This document shows positions 30,030-39,832 of a stretch of DNA of 64,000 nt, in pieces. How positions within the stretch are numbered: the first letter of the stretch is position 1; every line of letters begins with the position of its first letter. The translations under genes and the position numbers were made by a program. Where the stretch lies: NCBI RefSeq assembly GCF_902809865.1, contig NZ_CADDWH010000001.1, positions 992,001-1,056,000 of the forward strand, written 5' to 3'. A model generated the notes under the pieces. That model was not told the DNA's origin and searched no databases. It saw only the letters and a program-made list of their open reading frames with translations. The DNA comes from Halobacillus sp. Marseille-Q1614. Lineage in GTDB: Bacteria; Bacillota; Bacilli; Bacillales; Halobacillaceae.

Positions 30030-30057
30030 GTATTTAAGTACTGGTATGGTGATGTTT

Positions 30058-31875
30058 ATGGCTGGACGTATCCCAGAAGAAACTGTTGATGAAATTAGAA
30101 AATCCGTGGATATAGCCGATGTGATCGGGGAATATGTGCAACTCAAAAGGCAGGGAAGAAATTATTTCGGCCTTTGCCCTTTTCACGGCGAAAACACGCC
30201 GTCCTTTTCCGTATCCGCTGATAAACAAATCTTCCATTGTTTTGGTTGTGGAAAAGGAGGGAATGTCTATTCCTTTCTTATGGAGCTTGAAGGATTCTCC
30301 TTCGTTCAAGCCGTAAAAAAAGTCGCTGATAAAACAGGTATTTCTTTACCGGAAGATGTGGATGAGGAACCTTCTAAGCCTCATGATCCGGAAGCTCAGA
30401 ACGTTTTAGACGCGCACATGTGGCTTACAAAATTATATCATCACCTTTTGCGGCACTCGAAAGAAGGCAGGGATGCTCTTCAATACCTTCATGATCGAGG
30501 GTTTACAGACGAGATGATTGAGAAACATTCTTTAGGATTTTCTCCGCCGTCGCAGGATTTTGTCGTTACCTTTTTAGAAAAGAAAGGCTTCCACCCCCAG
30601 ACGATGGTGAAAGCGGGACTGCTGGTCGTTAATGATCAGGGGGAATATTTTGACCGCTTTCGATCAAGGATTATGTTTCCTTTGCGAAACCACCTGGGAA
30701 AGACGGTGGCCTTCGCCGGTAGAGCAATGGGGGATCAAACTCCAAAATATTTAAACAGCCCGGAAACAAATCTGTTTCAGAAAAACCGGCTACTCTACAA
30801 TTTTGATTATGCCCGTTCAGAAATCAGAAAGACAAAGACCGTTGTGCTTTTTGAAGGGTTTGCTGATGTGATATCAGCCGACCAGGCAGGCATTCATAAT
30901 AGTGTAGGTACGATGGGAACAGCGGTATCACAAACTCAGGCCCAGCTTTTGAAGCGTTATGCAGATGAGGTTATCGTCTGTTATGACGGAGACAAAGCCG
31001 GACAGCAGGCTGCAGTGAAGGCAGGAAAACTTCTCAAGCAGACAGGCTGTCCTGTGAAAATAGCCCGATTGCCTGAAGGAATGGATCCAGATGATTATAT
31101 AAAGAAATTTGGCGGAGATCGCTTTAAAAAAGAAGTTTTAGAAACTAGTGATCCTTATACGTCGTTTATTATAAATTATTGGAAAAGAAATTATAACCTT
31201 CAATTAGAAGGAGATCGCATCGCTTATATCGAAAAGGTAGTACAGGAGGTTGCCCGTCTTGACCGGGCGATTGAAAGAGAACACTATTTAAAAGAGATTG
31301 CCAATGAATTTGAAATGGCCTTGGAAACGTTGAAAGAAGAAGTGGAGGAGGTTCGAAGAAAAACTTCTTCAGCCGGACCACCACAAGCTGGAAAACCACA
31401 AAGGCATACTAAACCACGCACTTCTGTACAGAGTAAACTGCTGCCAGCCTTTCATAATGCAGAAAGAAAGCTGATTTCCATTATGCTGAACAACCCTGTT
31501 ATTGCTGAAAAAGTTCAAGAAGAACTAGGCGGAGCATTTAATATTTCTGAGCATCAGGTTATTGTTACCCATTTGTATGCATATTATGAAGACGGTCATG
31601 AATCTGATATAAGCCAGTTTGTTGAACGCCTCGACGATCCATCCATTAAGGAACTAGCGGTTCAGCTGGCCATGTCACCCAGCGGGGAAGAGGTGACGGA
31701 CCAGGAACTCGACGATTACATGAATCGAATCAAGGCGGAACGAACAGACCGGACGGATATTAAAGGACTTTTGGAGGAGCAGAAATTAGCAGAACAACAG
31801 AACGATCCTGTTAAAGCAGCACAGATTGCTATGGAAATATTGAAAAGAAAAAAAGAGATGAAAAACACTTATTAA
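30058..31875 (+). CDS. dnaG: DNA primase DnaG
   Basis: Makes RNA primers at the replication fork. The 605-residue protein has the CHC2 zinc ribbon (C40, H43, C61, C64 in CPFHGENTPSF and FHCFGCGKGG), the primase core, the Toprim block LFEGFADV and CYDGDKAG, and a C-terminal helicase-binding domain after a Pro/Ser-rich linker at about 450-470. ATG 30046 is in-frame, but ATG 30058 gives MAGRIPEE as in the family and follows GGTGA. Middle gene of yqxD-dnaG-sigA. Confidence 0.97.
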   Translation: MAGRIPEETVDEIRKSVDIADVIGEYVQLKRQGRNYFGLCPFHGENTPSFSVSADKQIFHCFGCGKGGNVYSFLMELEGFSFVQAVKKVADKTGISLPEDVDEEPSKPHDPEAQNVLDAHMWLTKLYHHLLRHSKEGRDALQYLHDRGFTDEMIEKHSLGFSPPSQDFVVTFLEKKGFHPQTMVKAGLLVVNDQGEYFDRFRSRIMFPLRNHLGKTVAFAGRAMGDQTPKYLNSPETNLFQKNRLLYNFDYARSEIRKTKTVVLFEGFADVISADQAGIHNSVGTMGTAVSQTQAQLLKRYADEVIVCYDGDKAGQQAAVKAGKLLKQTGCPVKIARLPEGMDPDDYIKKFGGDRFKKEVLETSDPYTSFIINYWKRNYNLQLEGDRIAYIEKVVQEVARLDRAIEREHYLKEIANEFEMALETLKEEVEEVRRKTSSAGPPQAGKPQRHTKPRTSVQSKLLPAFHNAERKLISIMLNNPVIAEKVQEELGGAFNISEHQVIVTHLYAYYEDGHESDISQFVERLDDPSIKELAVQLAMSPSGEEVTDQELDDYMNRIKAERTDRTDIKGLLEEQKLAEQQNDPVKAAQIAMEILKRKKEMKNTY

Positions 31876-31907
31876 CTTGGTATGGATAGTTGGAAGGAGG
31901 GGGACTC

Positions 31908-33035
31908 ATGGCAGATAAGCAACAACAGCCATCACGTTCTAAAGAAAATGAAAGCGAGCTAACCTTAGAGCAAGCAAAAGAACAATTGCTTGAAATGGGT
32001 AAAAAACGAGGGGTTCTGGCCTACGAAGAAGTGGCTGAGAAACTCTCGAGTTTCGAACTGGATTCCGATCAAATGGATGAATACTATGAGTTTTTAAATG
32101 AGCAAGGTGTAGAAGTAATCGGCGATTCTGATCAGGATCCAAGCATGCAGCAGTTAAATAAAGAAGAAGAATTCAACCTAAATGATTTAAGCGTACCACC
32201 GGGTGTCAAAATTAATGACCCTGTCCGTATGTACCTAAAAGAAATCGGCCGGGTAAATCTTCTTTCAGCTAACGACGAAATAAGCCTTGCTCAGCGTATT
32301 GAAGAAGGCGATGAAGAGGCTAAGCGTGATTTAGCTGAAGCCAACCTGCGTTTAGTCGTTAGTATTGCCAAGAGATATGTAGGAAGAGGAATGCTCTTCT
32401 TAGACCTGATTCAAGAAGGCAACATGGGATTGATCAAAGCGGTAGAGAAGTTCGATTACCGTAAGGGTTATAAGTTTAGTACGTATGCTACATGGTGGAT
32501 CAGACAAGCCATTACTCGTGCTATTGCTGACCAGGCAAGAACGATCCGTATTCCAGTTCACATGGTGGAAACGATTAATAAATTAATCCGTGTACAAAGA
32601 CAGCTTCTTCAGGACCTCGGCCGTGAACCTACACCTGAAGAAATTGCCCAGGATATGGAACTTACACCGGACAAAGTCAGGGAAATCCTTAAGATTGCCC
32701 AGGAGCCTGTATCATTGGAAACACCAATTGGTGAAGAGGATGATTCACATCTTGGTGATTTTATAGAAGACCAGGAAGCTACTTCACCTTCCGATCATGC
32801 TGCTTACGAATTGCTTAAAGAACAGCTGGAAGATGTGCTGGATACCTTAACGGACAGAGAAGAAAATGTTCTTCGTCTGCGTTTCGGTCTTGATGATGGA
32901 CGTACCCGTACATTGGAAGAAGTAGGTAAAGTCTTTGGCGTAACTCGTGAACGTATTCGTCAGATTGAAGCCAAAGCTCTTCGTAAATTAAGACATCCTA
33001 GTCGAAGCAAACGATTGAAAGATTTCATGGAATAA
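31908..33035 (+). CDS. sigA: Primary RNA polymerase sigma factor SigA (RpoD)
   Basis: Housekeeping sigma-70 factor of 375 residues. An acidic region 1.1 is followed by region 1.2 ([18 protein letters not shown]), region 2 ([48 protein letters not shown]), region 3 and region 4 ([20 protein letters not shown]). ATG 31908 follows AAGGAGGG; the TTG at 31890 is upstream of this ribosome site. It is read out of the dnaG operon. The -35/-10 elements proposed in this window fit its expected specificity. Confidence 0.99.
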   Translation: MADKQQQPSRSKENESELTLEQAKEQLLEMGKKRGVLAYEEVAEKLSSFELDSDQMDEYYEFLNEQGVEVIGDSDQDPSMQQLNKEEEFNLNDLSVPPGVKINDPVRMYLKEIGRVNLLSANDEISLAQRIEEGDEEAKRDLAEANLRLVVSIAKRYVGRGMLFLDLIQEGNMGLIKAVEKFDYRKGYKFSTYATWWIRQAITRAIADQARTIRIPVHMVETINKLIRVQRQLLQDLGREPTPEEIAQDMELTPDKVREILKIAQEPVSLETPIGEEDDSHLGDFIEDQEATSPSDHAAYELLKEQLEDVLDTLTDREENVLRLRFGLDDGRTRTLEEVGKVFGVTRERIRQIEAKALRKLRHPSRSKRLKDFME

Positions 33036-33046
33036 ATCTAATCTCT

Positions 33047-33080
33047 TTAGGGGCATTTCAAGCAGATGCCCCTTAACTAT
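33047..33080 (+). terminator. Terminator-like hairpin after sigA
   Basis: AGGGGCAT pairs with ATGCCCCT around a nine-base loop, with flanking TTA/TAA; the T-tail is short (TAACTATTT). Confidence 0.65.
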
Positions 33081-33239
33081 TTGCTTCGAGGTGATTTCCT
33101 GTTAAGCCCTTTATAACGAAGAGAGATCTGCAGCTTTTAAAACGGCGATAAGTAGAACAGTTGACCAGCTTATTACGGCTGGTTAACTCTTTCTCTTATT
33201 TTGGTTCCGCTTTCATTTCTTGTCATTTATTTTACTGAA

Positions 33240-33581
33240 ATGGGAATTATAATGCAAACAAGTCTTTTGTCGACATTTGTTAGGGGCGGATTTATCATCT
33301 ATCGAAAAGGAAACGTGCAGGAAAATTGGATGAGAGCTGTTGCCCTCTTGAATTTAATGTTATTGTTTTTAATATGAACGGTTAATACGGTTGGGAACTT
33401 TGCACAACAGGCGGCCGTTTTCTATATTATAGATATTCAATTTATTTCCTGGGTAATTTCAGGGGATGAAATGCGTGTGAAATTATTAATATTGCCGCTT
33501 TATTAGGCATTATACTTGACGGTATTCGGTTACTTTTATGAGTTTTTGAGGCTTTCCCCCTTTCCTGATAGGGGAATTTAA
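33240..33581 (+). pseudogene. Decayed small membrane-protein ORF, faintly MrpF-like
   Basis: The 600-bp gap between sigA and cccA has no intact gene. One frame runs 114 codons from ATG 33240 to TAA 33579 with only two internal stops, TGA 33375 and TAG 33504. It encodes hydrophobic, helix-like segments, and the part GFIIYRKGNVQENWMRAVAL resembles the R-x-G-x-R-VVAL entry of MrpF antiporter subunits, with FYIIDIQFISWVIS like the MrpF end. There is no ribosome site. I read this as a remnant gene; the MrpF link is weak and the frame could be chance. The rest of the gap (33081-33239) holds a small GACCAGC...GCTGGTTA hairpin near 33163-33185 and nothing else I recognise. Confidence 0.35.
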
Positions 33582-33639
33582 AGTAAAATAAATATAGTCT
33601 GTAAGACATAAGTCAACTTTCAAGGGATACATAAGGAGG

Positions 33640-34014
33640 ATGCAACCGATGAAAAGAAACCCTGTGATTCCTTTTGCACTAATTGCAGTGCTGGGGATTC
33701 TTGCGATGGTTATCGTATCATCAGTGGGAATTAACGAAAGAGAAGCCATTCAAAATGAAGAAAATGGAGAGGAAACAGAAGAGACTGCAGCCGCTCCTGA
33801 AGAAATGTATCAGCAGTCCTGTTCCAGCTGTCATGGCGGCGATCTTGAAGGGGCAAACGGTCCAAACCTTCAAGAGGTAGGATCTAAGTACGAGGCTGAA
33901 GAAATTCAGGAAATTATCATAAATGGTAAAGGCGGCGGTGCAATGCCTGCTGGACTTTACACAGGTGATGATGCTGCAAAATTAGCTCAGTGGCTGGCAG
34001 AAGAACATCAATAA
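33640..34014 (+). CDS. cccA: Membrane-anchored cytochrome c-550 (CccA)
   Basis: Small electron carrier anchored outside the membrane. The 124-residue protein has one membrane segment at about residues 7-26, an acidic linker (about 30-50), and a c-type domain with heme site C58-S-S-C61-H62 and a likely axial Met at 99 (GGGAMPAGL). The ATG at 33640 follows AAGGAGG. Monocistronic with a strong terminator. It follows sigA as in B. subtilis. Confidence 0.93.
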   Translation: MQPMKRNPVIPFALIAVLGILAMVIVSSVGINEREAIQNEENGEETEETAAAPEEMYQQSCSSCHGGDLEGANGPNLQEVGSKYEAEEIQEIIINGKGGGAMPAGLYTGDDAAKLAQWLAEEHQ

Positions 34015-34020
34015 ATTGAA

Positions 34021-34058
34021 AGAAAAGCTTTCTGTCCTTTCAGAAAGCTTTTCTTTTT
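34021..34058 (+). terminator. Terminator after cccA
   Basis: AGAAAAGCTTTCTG pairs with CAGAAAGCTTTTCT, followed by T5. Confidence 0.9.
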
Positions 34059-34074
34059 ATGAGAGGGATTAAAT

Positions 34075-34779
34075 ATGAACGGTAAACAGTTATCTCAGCG
34101 TTTAAAAAAGGTAGCAGATTTCCTGAAGGACCCCATATTTTTTGCGGATATCGGTTCAGATCATGCTTACCTTCCGTGCTATGTCTGCTTAAGCAATTCA
34201 TCTGCCAAAGCCATAGCTGGAGAATTGAATGAGGGCCCCTTCTTAAGTGCTCAAGAAGAAGTAAAAGAAAATCAGCTCGAGAACGCGATCGAAGTAAAAA
34301 AAGGAAACGGACTCGAAGTGATCGATGAAAGAGTTAATCAGGTGGTTATAGCCGGGATGGGAGGGCCGCTGATCCGAGACATTTTAGAGGAGGGACGTCA
34401 TAAACTCGAGAATGTCACCCGCATTATTGCCCAGCCTAATATTGATGCACGATCTGTTCGAAAGTGGTTTTATCAAAACGGCTATCAGCTGGCTGCAGAG
34501 GAAATACTAGAAGAGAACGGCCACATCTATGAAATACTTGTTGCTAATAAAGAAGACAGTAAATCCCCTTATGGCAAAGATAACTTTGAAAAAGAACTGT
34601 GGCTTGGTCCTTATTTAATGAGAGAGAAAAACTCAGCTTTTCTTGAGAAATGGGAAGAAGAAAGAAGCAAAAAGATAAGAGTTATAGAGCAGATGAAACG
34701 AGCGAAAAATGCAGATCAAGAAAAAGCGAGGTTTTTTGAACAGCAAATCAAATGGATAGAGGAGGAATTAAGCCAATGA
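34075..34779 (+). CDS. trmK: tRNA (adenine22-N1)-methyltransferase TrmK
   Basis: Makes m1A22 in tRNA. The 234-residue Rossmann-fold methyltransferase has ADIGSDHAYLP (SAM-binding) near residue 23 and VVIAGMGGPLIRDIL, followed by QPNIDARSVRKWFY, which are typical of TrmK. The C-terminus is a charged coiled coil. It overlaps the next gene by ATGA, so the pair is translationally coupled as in B. subtilis yqfN-yqfO. Confidence 0.95.
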   Translation: MNGKQLSQRLKKVADFLKDPIFFADIGSDHAYLPCYVCLSNSSAKAIAGELNEGPFLSAQEEVKENQLENAIEVKKGNGLEVIDERVNQVVIAGMGGPLIRDILEEGRHKLENVTRIIAQPNIDARSVRKWFYQNGYQLAAEEILEENGHIYEILVANKEDSKSPYGKDNFEKELWLGPYLMREKNSAFLEKWEEERSKKIRVIEQMKRAKNADQEKARFFEQQIKWIEEELSQ

Positions 34780-35882
34780 CGGTTACCGTAAGAGAAGTCG
34801 TTCAACAACTCGATAAGCTTGCTCCTAAGAATCTTGCCTTTGAATGGGACAATGTAGGCCTGCAGCTCGGTTCTCTTGATCAAAAGGTCGAAAACGTGAT
34901 GGTTACTCTCGACGTATTAGAAGACGTTGTAGAGGAAGCTGTAGAAAAGAATGTTAATCTAATCGTAGCTCATCATCCTTTGCTATTCAAAAAGCTTCAT
35001 CAAATTGATTTTAGCTCGCCAAAAGGACGGGTCATACGAAAGCTGATTCAGCATGACATCACCGTTTATGCAGCTCATACGAACCTTGATATCGCTCAGG
35101 GCGGTGTAAACGACGCGATGGCCGAACTGCTTCAATTGCAGGACGTTCAGCCGCTCATTGAGACTACAAGCAAGTCTTTAGTGAAGCTGGCTGTGTATGT
35201 ACCCGTAAGTCATGCAGATCAAGTGAGGGATGCAATAAGTGAAGCAGGAGCGGGTCATATCGGGGATTACAGCCACTGTACGTATCAGGTAAAAGGAGAA
35301 GGCACTTTTAAACCTTTAGACGGAAGTGATCCTTATATCGGCTCTCAAGGTTCACTTGAAAGGGTAGAAGAGAATCGCATTGAAACCATCATGCCGTCCT
35401 CTCTCACGCAAAAAGTTCTGAAGGCAATGATAGAGGCTCACCCTTATGAAGAAGCCGCCTATGACCTCTTTCCTTTGTTAAATGAAGGAGCAAGTCTTGG
35501 TGTCGGCAGAATCGGGGAGCTGGAAAACGAGATGTCTTTGTATGATCTCTGCTCGATGATTAAAGAAAAATATCAGGTGCCTCAGCTGCGATACTCAGGA
35601 GACGCTAATCAAAAAGTTAAGAAAGTTGCCCTTCTTGGCGGAAGCGGAGAAAGTTATTACAAGAATGCTTTAAGTAAAGGAGCCGACGTTTACATTACGG
35701 GTGATATGACATTCCATACAGCGCAGGATGCTGTTGAAGCGGGACTGGCATTGATTGATCCGGGACACCATGTGGAAAAAGTCGTCCATCCTTTTATAAA
35801 AGATTGTATAGAAAAAAATGTGCCTCAAGTGGGCACAGTCCTTATTTCGAATACAGATACAGAACCTTTTCGCTTTATGTAA
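34776..35882 (+). CDS. yqfO: Nif3-like dinuclear metal-centre protein (YqfO)
   Basis: NIF3 family protein with the N- and C-terminal halves of the metal-binding fold: WDNVGLQLGS, VAHHPLLFKK, AAHTNLDIAQGGVN at the start, and GDMTFHTAQDA, DPGHHVEK at the end. A PII/CutA-like insert lies at about residues 130-235 (YVPVSHADQVRDAISEAGAG...HPYEEAAYDLF). Function unresolved; hydrolase and GTP cyclohydrolase-like roles have been suggested for the family. ATG 34776 follows GAGGAGG; 368 residues. Confidence 0.94.
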   Translation: MTVTVREVVQQLDKLAPKNLAFEWDNVGLQLGSLDQKVENVMVTLDVLEDVVEEAVEKNVNLIVAHHPLLFKKLHQIDFSSPKGRVIRKLIQHDITVYAAHTNLDIAQGGVNDAMAELLQLQDVQPLIETTSKSLVKLAVYVPVSHADQVRDAISEAGAGHIGDYSHCTYQVKGEGTFKPLDGSDPYIGSQGSLERVEENRIETIMPSSLTQKVLKAMIEAHPYEEAAYDLFPLLNEGASLGVGRIGELENEMSLYDLCSMIKEKYQVPQLRYSGDANQKVKKVALLGGSGESYYKNALSKGADVYITGDMTFHTAQDAVEAGLALIDPGHHVEKVVHPFIKDCIEKNVPQVGTVLISNTDTEPFRFM

Positions 35883-35918
35883 AAAACCGGCGTCCCCCTT
35901 AAGGGATGCCGGTTTTTT
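35881..35918. terminator. Bidirectional terminator between yqfO and ispH
   Basis: AAAAAACCGGCGTCCC pairs with GGGATGCCGGTTTTTT; A-run and T-run on both sides serve the two convergent genes. Confidence 0.92.
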
Positions 35919-35920
35919 CA

Positions 35921-36868
35921 TTATTTTTTCTTCACTTTCACACGAGGAAGAATCTTCTTCTGTTCAACTTTGGATTCAAGAACCCACGTGTCTTCATCAT
36001 CTGGATCGTATTGTTCAATAAATTTGATGACTTCTTTTGTAATTGGAGTAGGGGTAGAAGCTCCTGCTGTTACCGCTACTTTGGAAACTCCTTCGAGCCA
36101 TTTAAGATCGATTTCCGTAACGTCTGCAATCCGGTAAGCCTGTGTTCCGGCAATTTCCATCGATACTTGAGCTAAACGGTTTGAATTATTACTTTTCGGG
36201 TCGCCGACCACCAAAGTTAAATCAGCATCTTTAGCTTGTTCGGAAACAGCTTCCTGGCGTACTTGTGTAGCCATGCAGATTTCCTGGTGTTTTTCGACGT
36301 GCGGGTATTTTTCTTTTACCTTTTCCATTACATCATATACGTCCCATTGGCTCATCGTAGTCTGATTGGTGATCATCAGCTTATCATGATTTACGTCCAG
36401 ATCATCCACATCGTCTTCAGTTTCTACTAAATGAACTTTATCAGGAGCAACACCCATCGCTCCTTCAGGTTCCGGATGTCCTTTTTTCCCGACATAAATA
36501 ATTTCATAGCCTTCAGCTACGCGGTCACGAATCAAATTATGAGTATTGGTTACATCAGGACAGGTCGCATCCAGTGCGGTTAACCCTTTCTTTTTCGCAC
36601 GCTCTTTTACTTCAGGTGAAACTCCGTGGGCTGTGAAAATAACAGTCCCTTCATTGATGCCTTCAAGTAAATCTAAGCGGTTTTTGCCATCTACAGTTAT
36701 AATTCCTTCACTTTCGAATGCCTTCGTAACGTGCGAGTTATGCACAATCATTCCTAAAATATATATAGGTCGTGGCAGGTTAGGGTCTTTTGCTGCGTTT
36801 TGGGCAATGACCATCGCATCAACCACTCCGTAACAATAACCGCGAGGGGCGATTTTTATGACTTCCAT
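35921..36868 (-). CDS. ispH: 4-hydroxy-3-methylbut-2-enyl diphosphate reductase IspH
   Basis: Last enzyme of the MEP isoprenoid pathway; a [4Fe-4S] reductase making IPP and DMAPP. The three cluster cysteines are C12 (RGYCYGV), C103 ([10 protein letters not shown]) and C198 ([10 protein letters not shown]). FTAHGVSP is another conserved block. The longer ORF begins at 36913, but ATG at 36868 follows AGGAGG on the minus strand and gives the family N-terminus (315 residues). Its minus-strand orientation opposes its neighbours. Confidence 0.97.
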   Translation of the reverse strand: MEVIKIAPRGYCYGVVDAMVIAQNAAKDPNLPRPIYILGMIVHNSHVTKAFESEGIITVDGKNRLDLLEGINEGTVIFTAHGVSPEVKERAKKKGLTALDATCPDVTNTHNLIRDRVAEGYEIIYVGKKGHPEPEGAMGVAPDKVHLVETEDDVDDLDVNHDKLMITNQTTMSQWDVYDVMEKVKEKYPHVEKHQEICMATQVRQEAVSEQAKDADLTLVVGDPKSNNSNRLAQVSMEIAGTQAYRIADVTEIDLKWLEGVSKVAVTAGASTPTPITKEVIKFIEQYDPDDEDTWVLESKVEQKKILPRVKVKKK

Positions 36869-36918
36869 TGCATAAATCCTCCTCTTTGTGTACACATCTA
36901 TACTAACTTCCAACCTTT

Positions 36919-36947
36919 ATTATAAAGCCTATAGCCTCAGAAAACAA
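36919..36947 (-). promoter_or_regulatory. SigA-type promoter for ispH
   Basis: On the minus strand: TTGTTT (36947-36942), 17 bp, TATAAT (36924-36919), 51 bp before the ispH start. Confidence 0.7.
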
Positions 36948-37027
36948 AGAATCTTCTCAGTCCGTGCAATTCTTAAGGCAGTGGCTTATAATAAGATGGG
37001 GACATTATACATTAAAGGAGTACGTCT

Positions 37028-38347
37028 ATGAGCAATCATTCGTTTTATCAATTCGATATCCGGGAAACGGTCGGACATATTATAGAAGGTTATGGTTTTA
37101 AAGAGCCTACACCTATCCAGCAAAAAGTTATACCAGCCGCACTTCGCGGTGAAAGTATTATCGGCCAGTCTCATACAGGGTCTGGAAAAACTCACGCTTA
37201 CCTGCTTCCGCTTTTTAATGAAATGGAAAAGGAAGCCGCGCATGTTCAGTTTGTTGTAGCAGCACCAACGAGGGAGCTTGCTATTCAAATTCATGAAGAA
37301 GTAAAGCAGTCCATTGAGTACGCCGGCAAAAAGGGCGAGTGGAGAGCAAGCCTTGTAATCGGCGGAACAGACAAGCAAAAAATGATGGAAAAGCTAAAAA
37401 ACAATCCTCCGCAAATTGTCGTAGGAACGCCGGGAAGAATTTTGGATATGGCTAAAGAAGAAGCATTAGATCTATCAAAAACCGCTTCATTCGTCTTAGA
37501 TGAGACGGATCTTATGGTCGACTTAGGCTTTATTGAAGATGTGGATCAAATCTTGGTCCGTACCAATGAAGAAGTCCAGCTTCTCGTCTTTTCTGCAACG
37601 ATACCGGAAAGATTACAGCCCTTTTTAAAGAAATATCTTACCAATCCAACACATATTCAAATCCAGGACAGCAAGCCTGCCCCTGAGCTTATGGAACACA
37701 GGCTTATTGCACTAAGGCATAAAGATCCTGCAGATGTGGTCTTTGAGATTTCTAAAGCGATACAGCCGTATTTAGCGATTATTTTTACAAATGGAAAAGA
37801 ACAGGCTGATCAGCTGGCGGGAGATTTACTGGAAAGAGGACTAGAAGCCGGTGTTATCCACGGAGGCTTAAGTCCCCGCGAAAGAAAACGGATGCTGAAA
37901 GAATTGCAAAATCTAAAATATCAATATATCGTAGCTACAGACCTTGCTTCCAGAGGAATCGATATTCAGGGTGTCAGCCACGTTATTAATGCACAGATGC
38001 CGAAGGAAGAAGAGTTTTACATTCACCGTGTAGGCCGGACAGCTCGGGCAGGGTTAGAAGGTACAGCGATCAACCTGTACACAGAGGAAGATCTTCCTTT
38101 AATCGAGAAGCTGGAAAAACGCGGCCTTACCTTTACGTTTTATGAAGTGAAAGATGGAGAATGGAAGGAAGCTAAGTCCTATAAAGACAGGCAGAAACGG
38201 ACACGCACGACTTCTGATATGGAGAAGAAAGCAAAAGCGATGGTCCGAAAGCCTAAAAAGGTCAAGCCCGGCTATAAAAAGAAAATGAAACAGCAGGCTG
38301 ATAAGAATTTTAAAAAATTAAAGCGAGACAGCTTTCGCAATAAATAG
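37028..38347 (+). CDS. cshB: DEAD-box RNA helicase CshB
   Basis: ATP-dependent RNA helicase, likely involved in RNA folding or ribosome assembly at low temperature. Q motif FKEPTPIQQ, Walker A HTGSGKT (49-55), PTRELAIQ, DETD (158-161, a DEAD variant), SAT, and HRVGRTARAG in the second RecA domain. The basic C-terminus (about 385-439, Lys-rich) is typical of CshB/YqfR. It starts at ATG 37028 after AAAGGAG. nfo follows 15 bp later and is probably cotranscribed. Confidence 0.94.
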   Translation: MSNHSFYQFDIRETVGHIIEGYGFKEPTPIQQKVIPAALRGESIIGQSHTGSGKTHAYLLPLFNEMEKEAAHVQFVVAAPTRELAIQIHEEVKQSIEYAGKKGEWRASLVIGGTDKQKMMEKLKNNPPQIVVGTPGRILDMAKEEALDLSKTASFVLDETDLMVDLGFIEDVDQILVRTNEEVQLLVFSATIPERLQPFLKKYLTNPTHIQIQDSKPAPELMEHRLIALRHKDPADVVFEISKAIQPYLAIIFTNGKEQADQLAGDLLERGLEAGVIHGGLSPRERKRMLKELQNLKYQYIVATDLASRGIDIQGVSHVINAQMPKEEEFYIHRVGRTARAGLEGTAINLYTEEDLPLIEKLEKRGLTFTFYEVKDGEWKEAKSYKDRQKRTRTTSDMEKKAKAMVRKPKKVKPGYKKKMKQQADKNFKKLKRDSFRNK

Positions 38348-38362
38348 AGAGGAGAATTGTGA

Positions 38363-39256
38363 ATGGTTAAGATTGGGTCACACGTATCTATGAAGGGGAA
38401 AAAAATGCTGTTAGGAGCAAGTGAAGAAGCTGTATCATACGGATCCACAACATTCATGATCTATACAGGAGCTCCGCAGAACACGAGAAGAAAAGCGATT
38501 GATGATTTAAATATTGAAGCAGGGAAGGCCCACATGAAGGCTCACGGGATCGAGGATATTGTCGTGCATGCTCCTTATATTATTAATATCGGAAACACGA
38601 CAAAGCCGGAGACCTTTCAGTTGGGTGTTGATTTTCTAAGAAGTGAAATTGAAAGAACCGAGGCGCTGGGATCAAAACAAATCGTACTGCATCCGGGCTC
38701 TCACGTTGGACAGGGGGCTGAAAAGGGAATCCCTAAAATCATTGAAGGACTCAACGAAGTTCTCCATAAAGATCAGAATGTCCAAATCGCATTAGAAACG
38801 ATGGCAGGAAAAGGGTCGGAATGTGGACGCTCGTTTGAAGAAATAGCACAGATAATCAACGGTGTAACGATGAATGAAAAGCTTTCCGTTTGTTTTGATA
38901 CGTGTCACGTTCATGATGCGGGATACGATATTGTAAATGATTTTGACGGTGTATTAGAAGAGTTCGACCGCATTATAGGGCTTGACCGAATCAAAGTTGT
39001 CCACGTCAATGACAGCAAGAACATTACAGGAGCACGAAAAGACCGTCACGAAAATATTGGATTCGGCCATATCGGCTTTGAAGCCCTTCATCAGATCGTG
39101 CATCATGAGGTGTTTAAGGGTATTCCGAAAATTCTAGAAACACCATACGTCGGCGAAGATAAGAAAAATAAAAAGCCGCCCTATAAGTTTGAAATTGATA
39201 TGCTTAAAGCGGGAGAGTACGAGGAAGATTTGAAAGAAAAAATTATGGAACAATAA
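38363..39256 (+). CDS. nfo: Endonuclease IV (Nfo)
   Basis: AP endonuclease of the TIM-barrel family using three zinc ions. Metal and catalytic blocks: [48 protein letters not shown] and LETPYVG. The 297-residue length is normal. It is coupled to cshB, as in B. subtilis yqfR-yqfS. Unlike B. subtilis, no zur or yqfU gene appears in the following 3 kb. Confidence 0.97.
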   Translation: MVKIGSHVSMKGKKMLLGASEEAVSYGSTTFMIYTGAPQNTRRKAIDDLNIEAGKAHMKAHGIEDIVVHAPYIINIGNTTKPETFQLGVDFLRSEIERTEALGSKQIVLHPGSHVGQGAEKGIPKIIEGLNEVLHKDQNVQIALETMAGKGSECGRSFEEIAQIINGVTMNEKLSVCFDTCHVHDAGYDIVNDFDGVLEEFDRIIGLDRIKVVHVNDSKNITGARKDRHENIGFGHIGFEALHQIVHHEVFKGIPKILETPYVGEDKKNKKPPYKFEIDMLKAGEYEEDLKEKIMEQ

Positions 39257-39258
39257 GA

Positions 39259-39290
39259 AGAGTGCTGAGCATCAGCACTCTCTTTTTTAA
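39259..39290 (+). terminator. Terminator after nfo
   Basis: AGAGTGCTGA pairs with TCAGCACTCT around GCA, followed by CTTTTTT. Confidence 0.85.
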
Positions 39291-39298
39291 TAGGAGCT

Positions 39299-39400
39299 AT
39301 GGCTGGGACAAAAAAAGGAAGTTCGATTAAGACCGGCATGCAGTGTGCCAACATCGAACGCCCCTCGTCTGGAAAGCGAGCTGGCTTCACTATTTACAAA
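39299..39400. other. Intergenic segment with repeat-like character
   Basis: Starts with GGCTGGGACAAAAAAAGG, a motif that resembles intergenic repeats seen in several Bacillaceae, followed by two GATCG-like AACATCGAAC/GTTCGAT inverted pieces (GTTCGAT near 39324, ATCGAAC near 39353). No ORF. No second copy was found in this window. Confidence 0.3.
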
Positions 39401-39411
39401 AAATAAGCCTT

Positions 39412-39696
39412 TTAATAAAGCCAGTCTTCGACTCCATACTGTTTGGCTAACCGATGTAATAATATATTGACCGAATGAGCGGTTTCCTTAGAGGTAATGG
39501 AGGCCAGCTGCCGCAGCATTCTTTTTCTTCCGTCCGGGTCAAATGGGTTTTCTTTACTATGTTTTAAGGCTTTCGTAATCTTTCCTGCTTCTTCATACGA
39601 AATAGGTATGTTATACGTCTGACTGTAATACATTAAATCTTCAATGGTTAACTGCTTCAATTTATGGGTAATGTACTGTTGAGCTACGTTGAACAT
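39412..39696 (-). CDS. yqfT: YqfT (DUF2624) family protein
   Basis: A 94-residue, largely helical cytoplasmic protein (MFNVAQQYITHKLKQLTIED, then SYEEAGKITKALK and NPFDPDGRKRMLRQLASIT). Size, sequence and position next to nfo match B. subtilis YqfT. Function unknown. On the minus strand its ATG at 39696 follows GAGGGAGAC. It is convergent with nfo and divergent from the transglycosylase gene. Confidence 0.8.
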   Translation of the reverse strand: MFNVAQQYITHKLKQLTIEDLMYYSQTYNIPISYEEAGKITKALKHSKENPFDPDGRKRMLRQLASITSKETAHSVNILLHRLAKQYGVEDWLY

Positions 39697-39832
39697 TCTA
39701 CCGTCTCCCTCTCTGCTTATTCAGTACACCTTATGTTAAGAGGGCTTAATCTGTTCTCGAAAAAAAAAGGAATAGGAATTCGTCGGTCTAAGGCTCAGGA
39801 ATAGGGGTTTGCTGTTGAAGGAGTGGATTTAG

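Noticed and set aside
33510-33749. 79-residue minus-strand ORF near cccA
   Set aside because: It is antisense to the start of cccA and covers its ribosome site; no ribosome site of its own.
36236-36833. Plus-strand ORFs inside ispH
   Set aside because: Antisense shadows of the minus-strand ispH frame.
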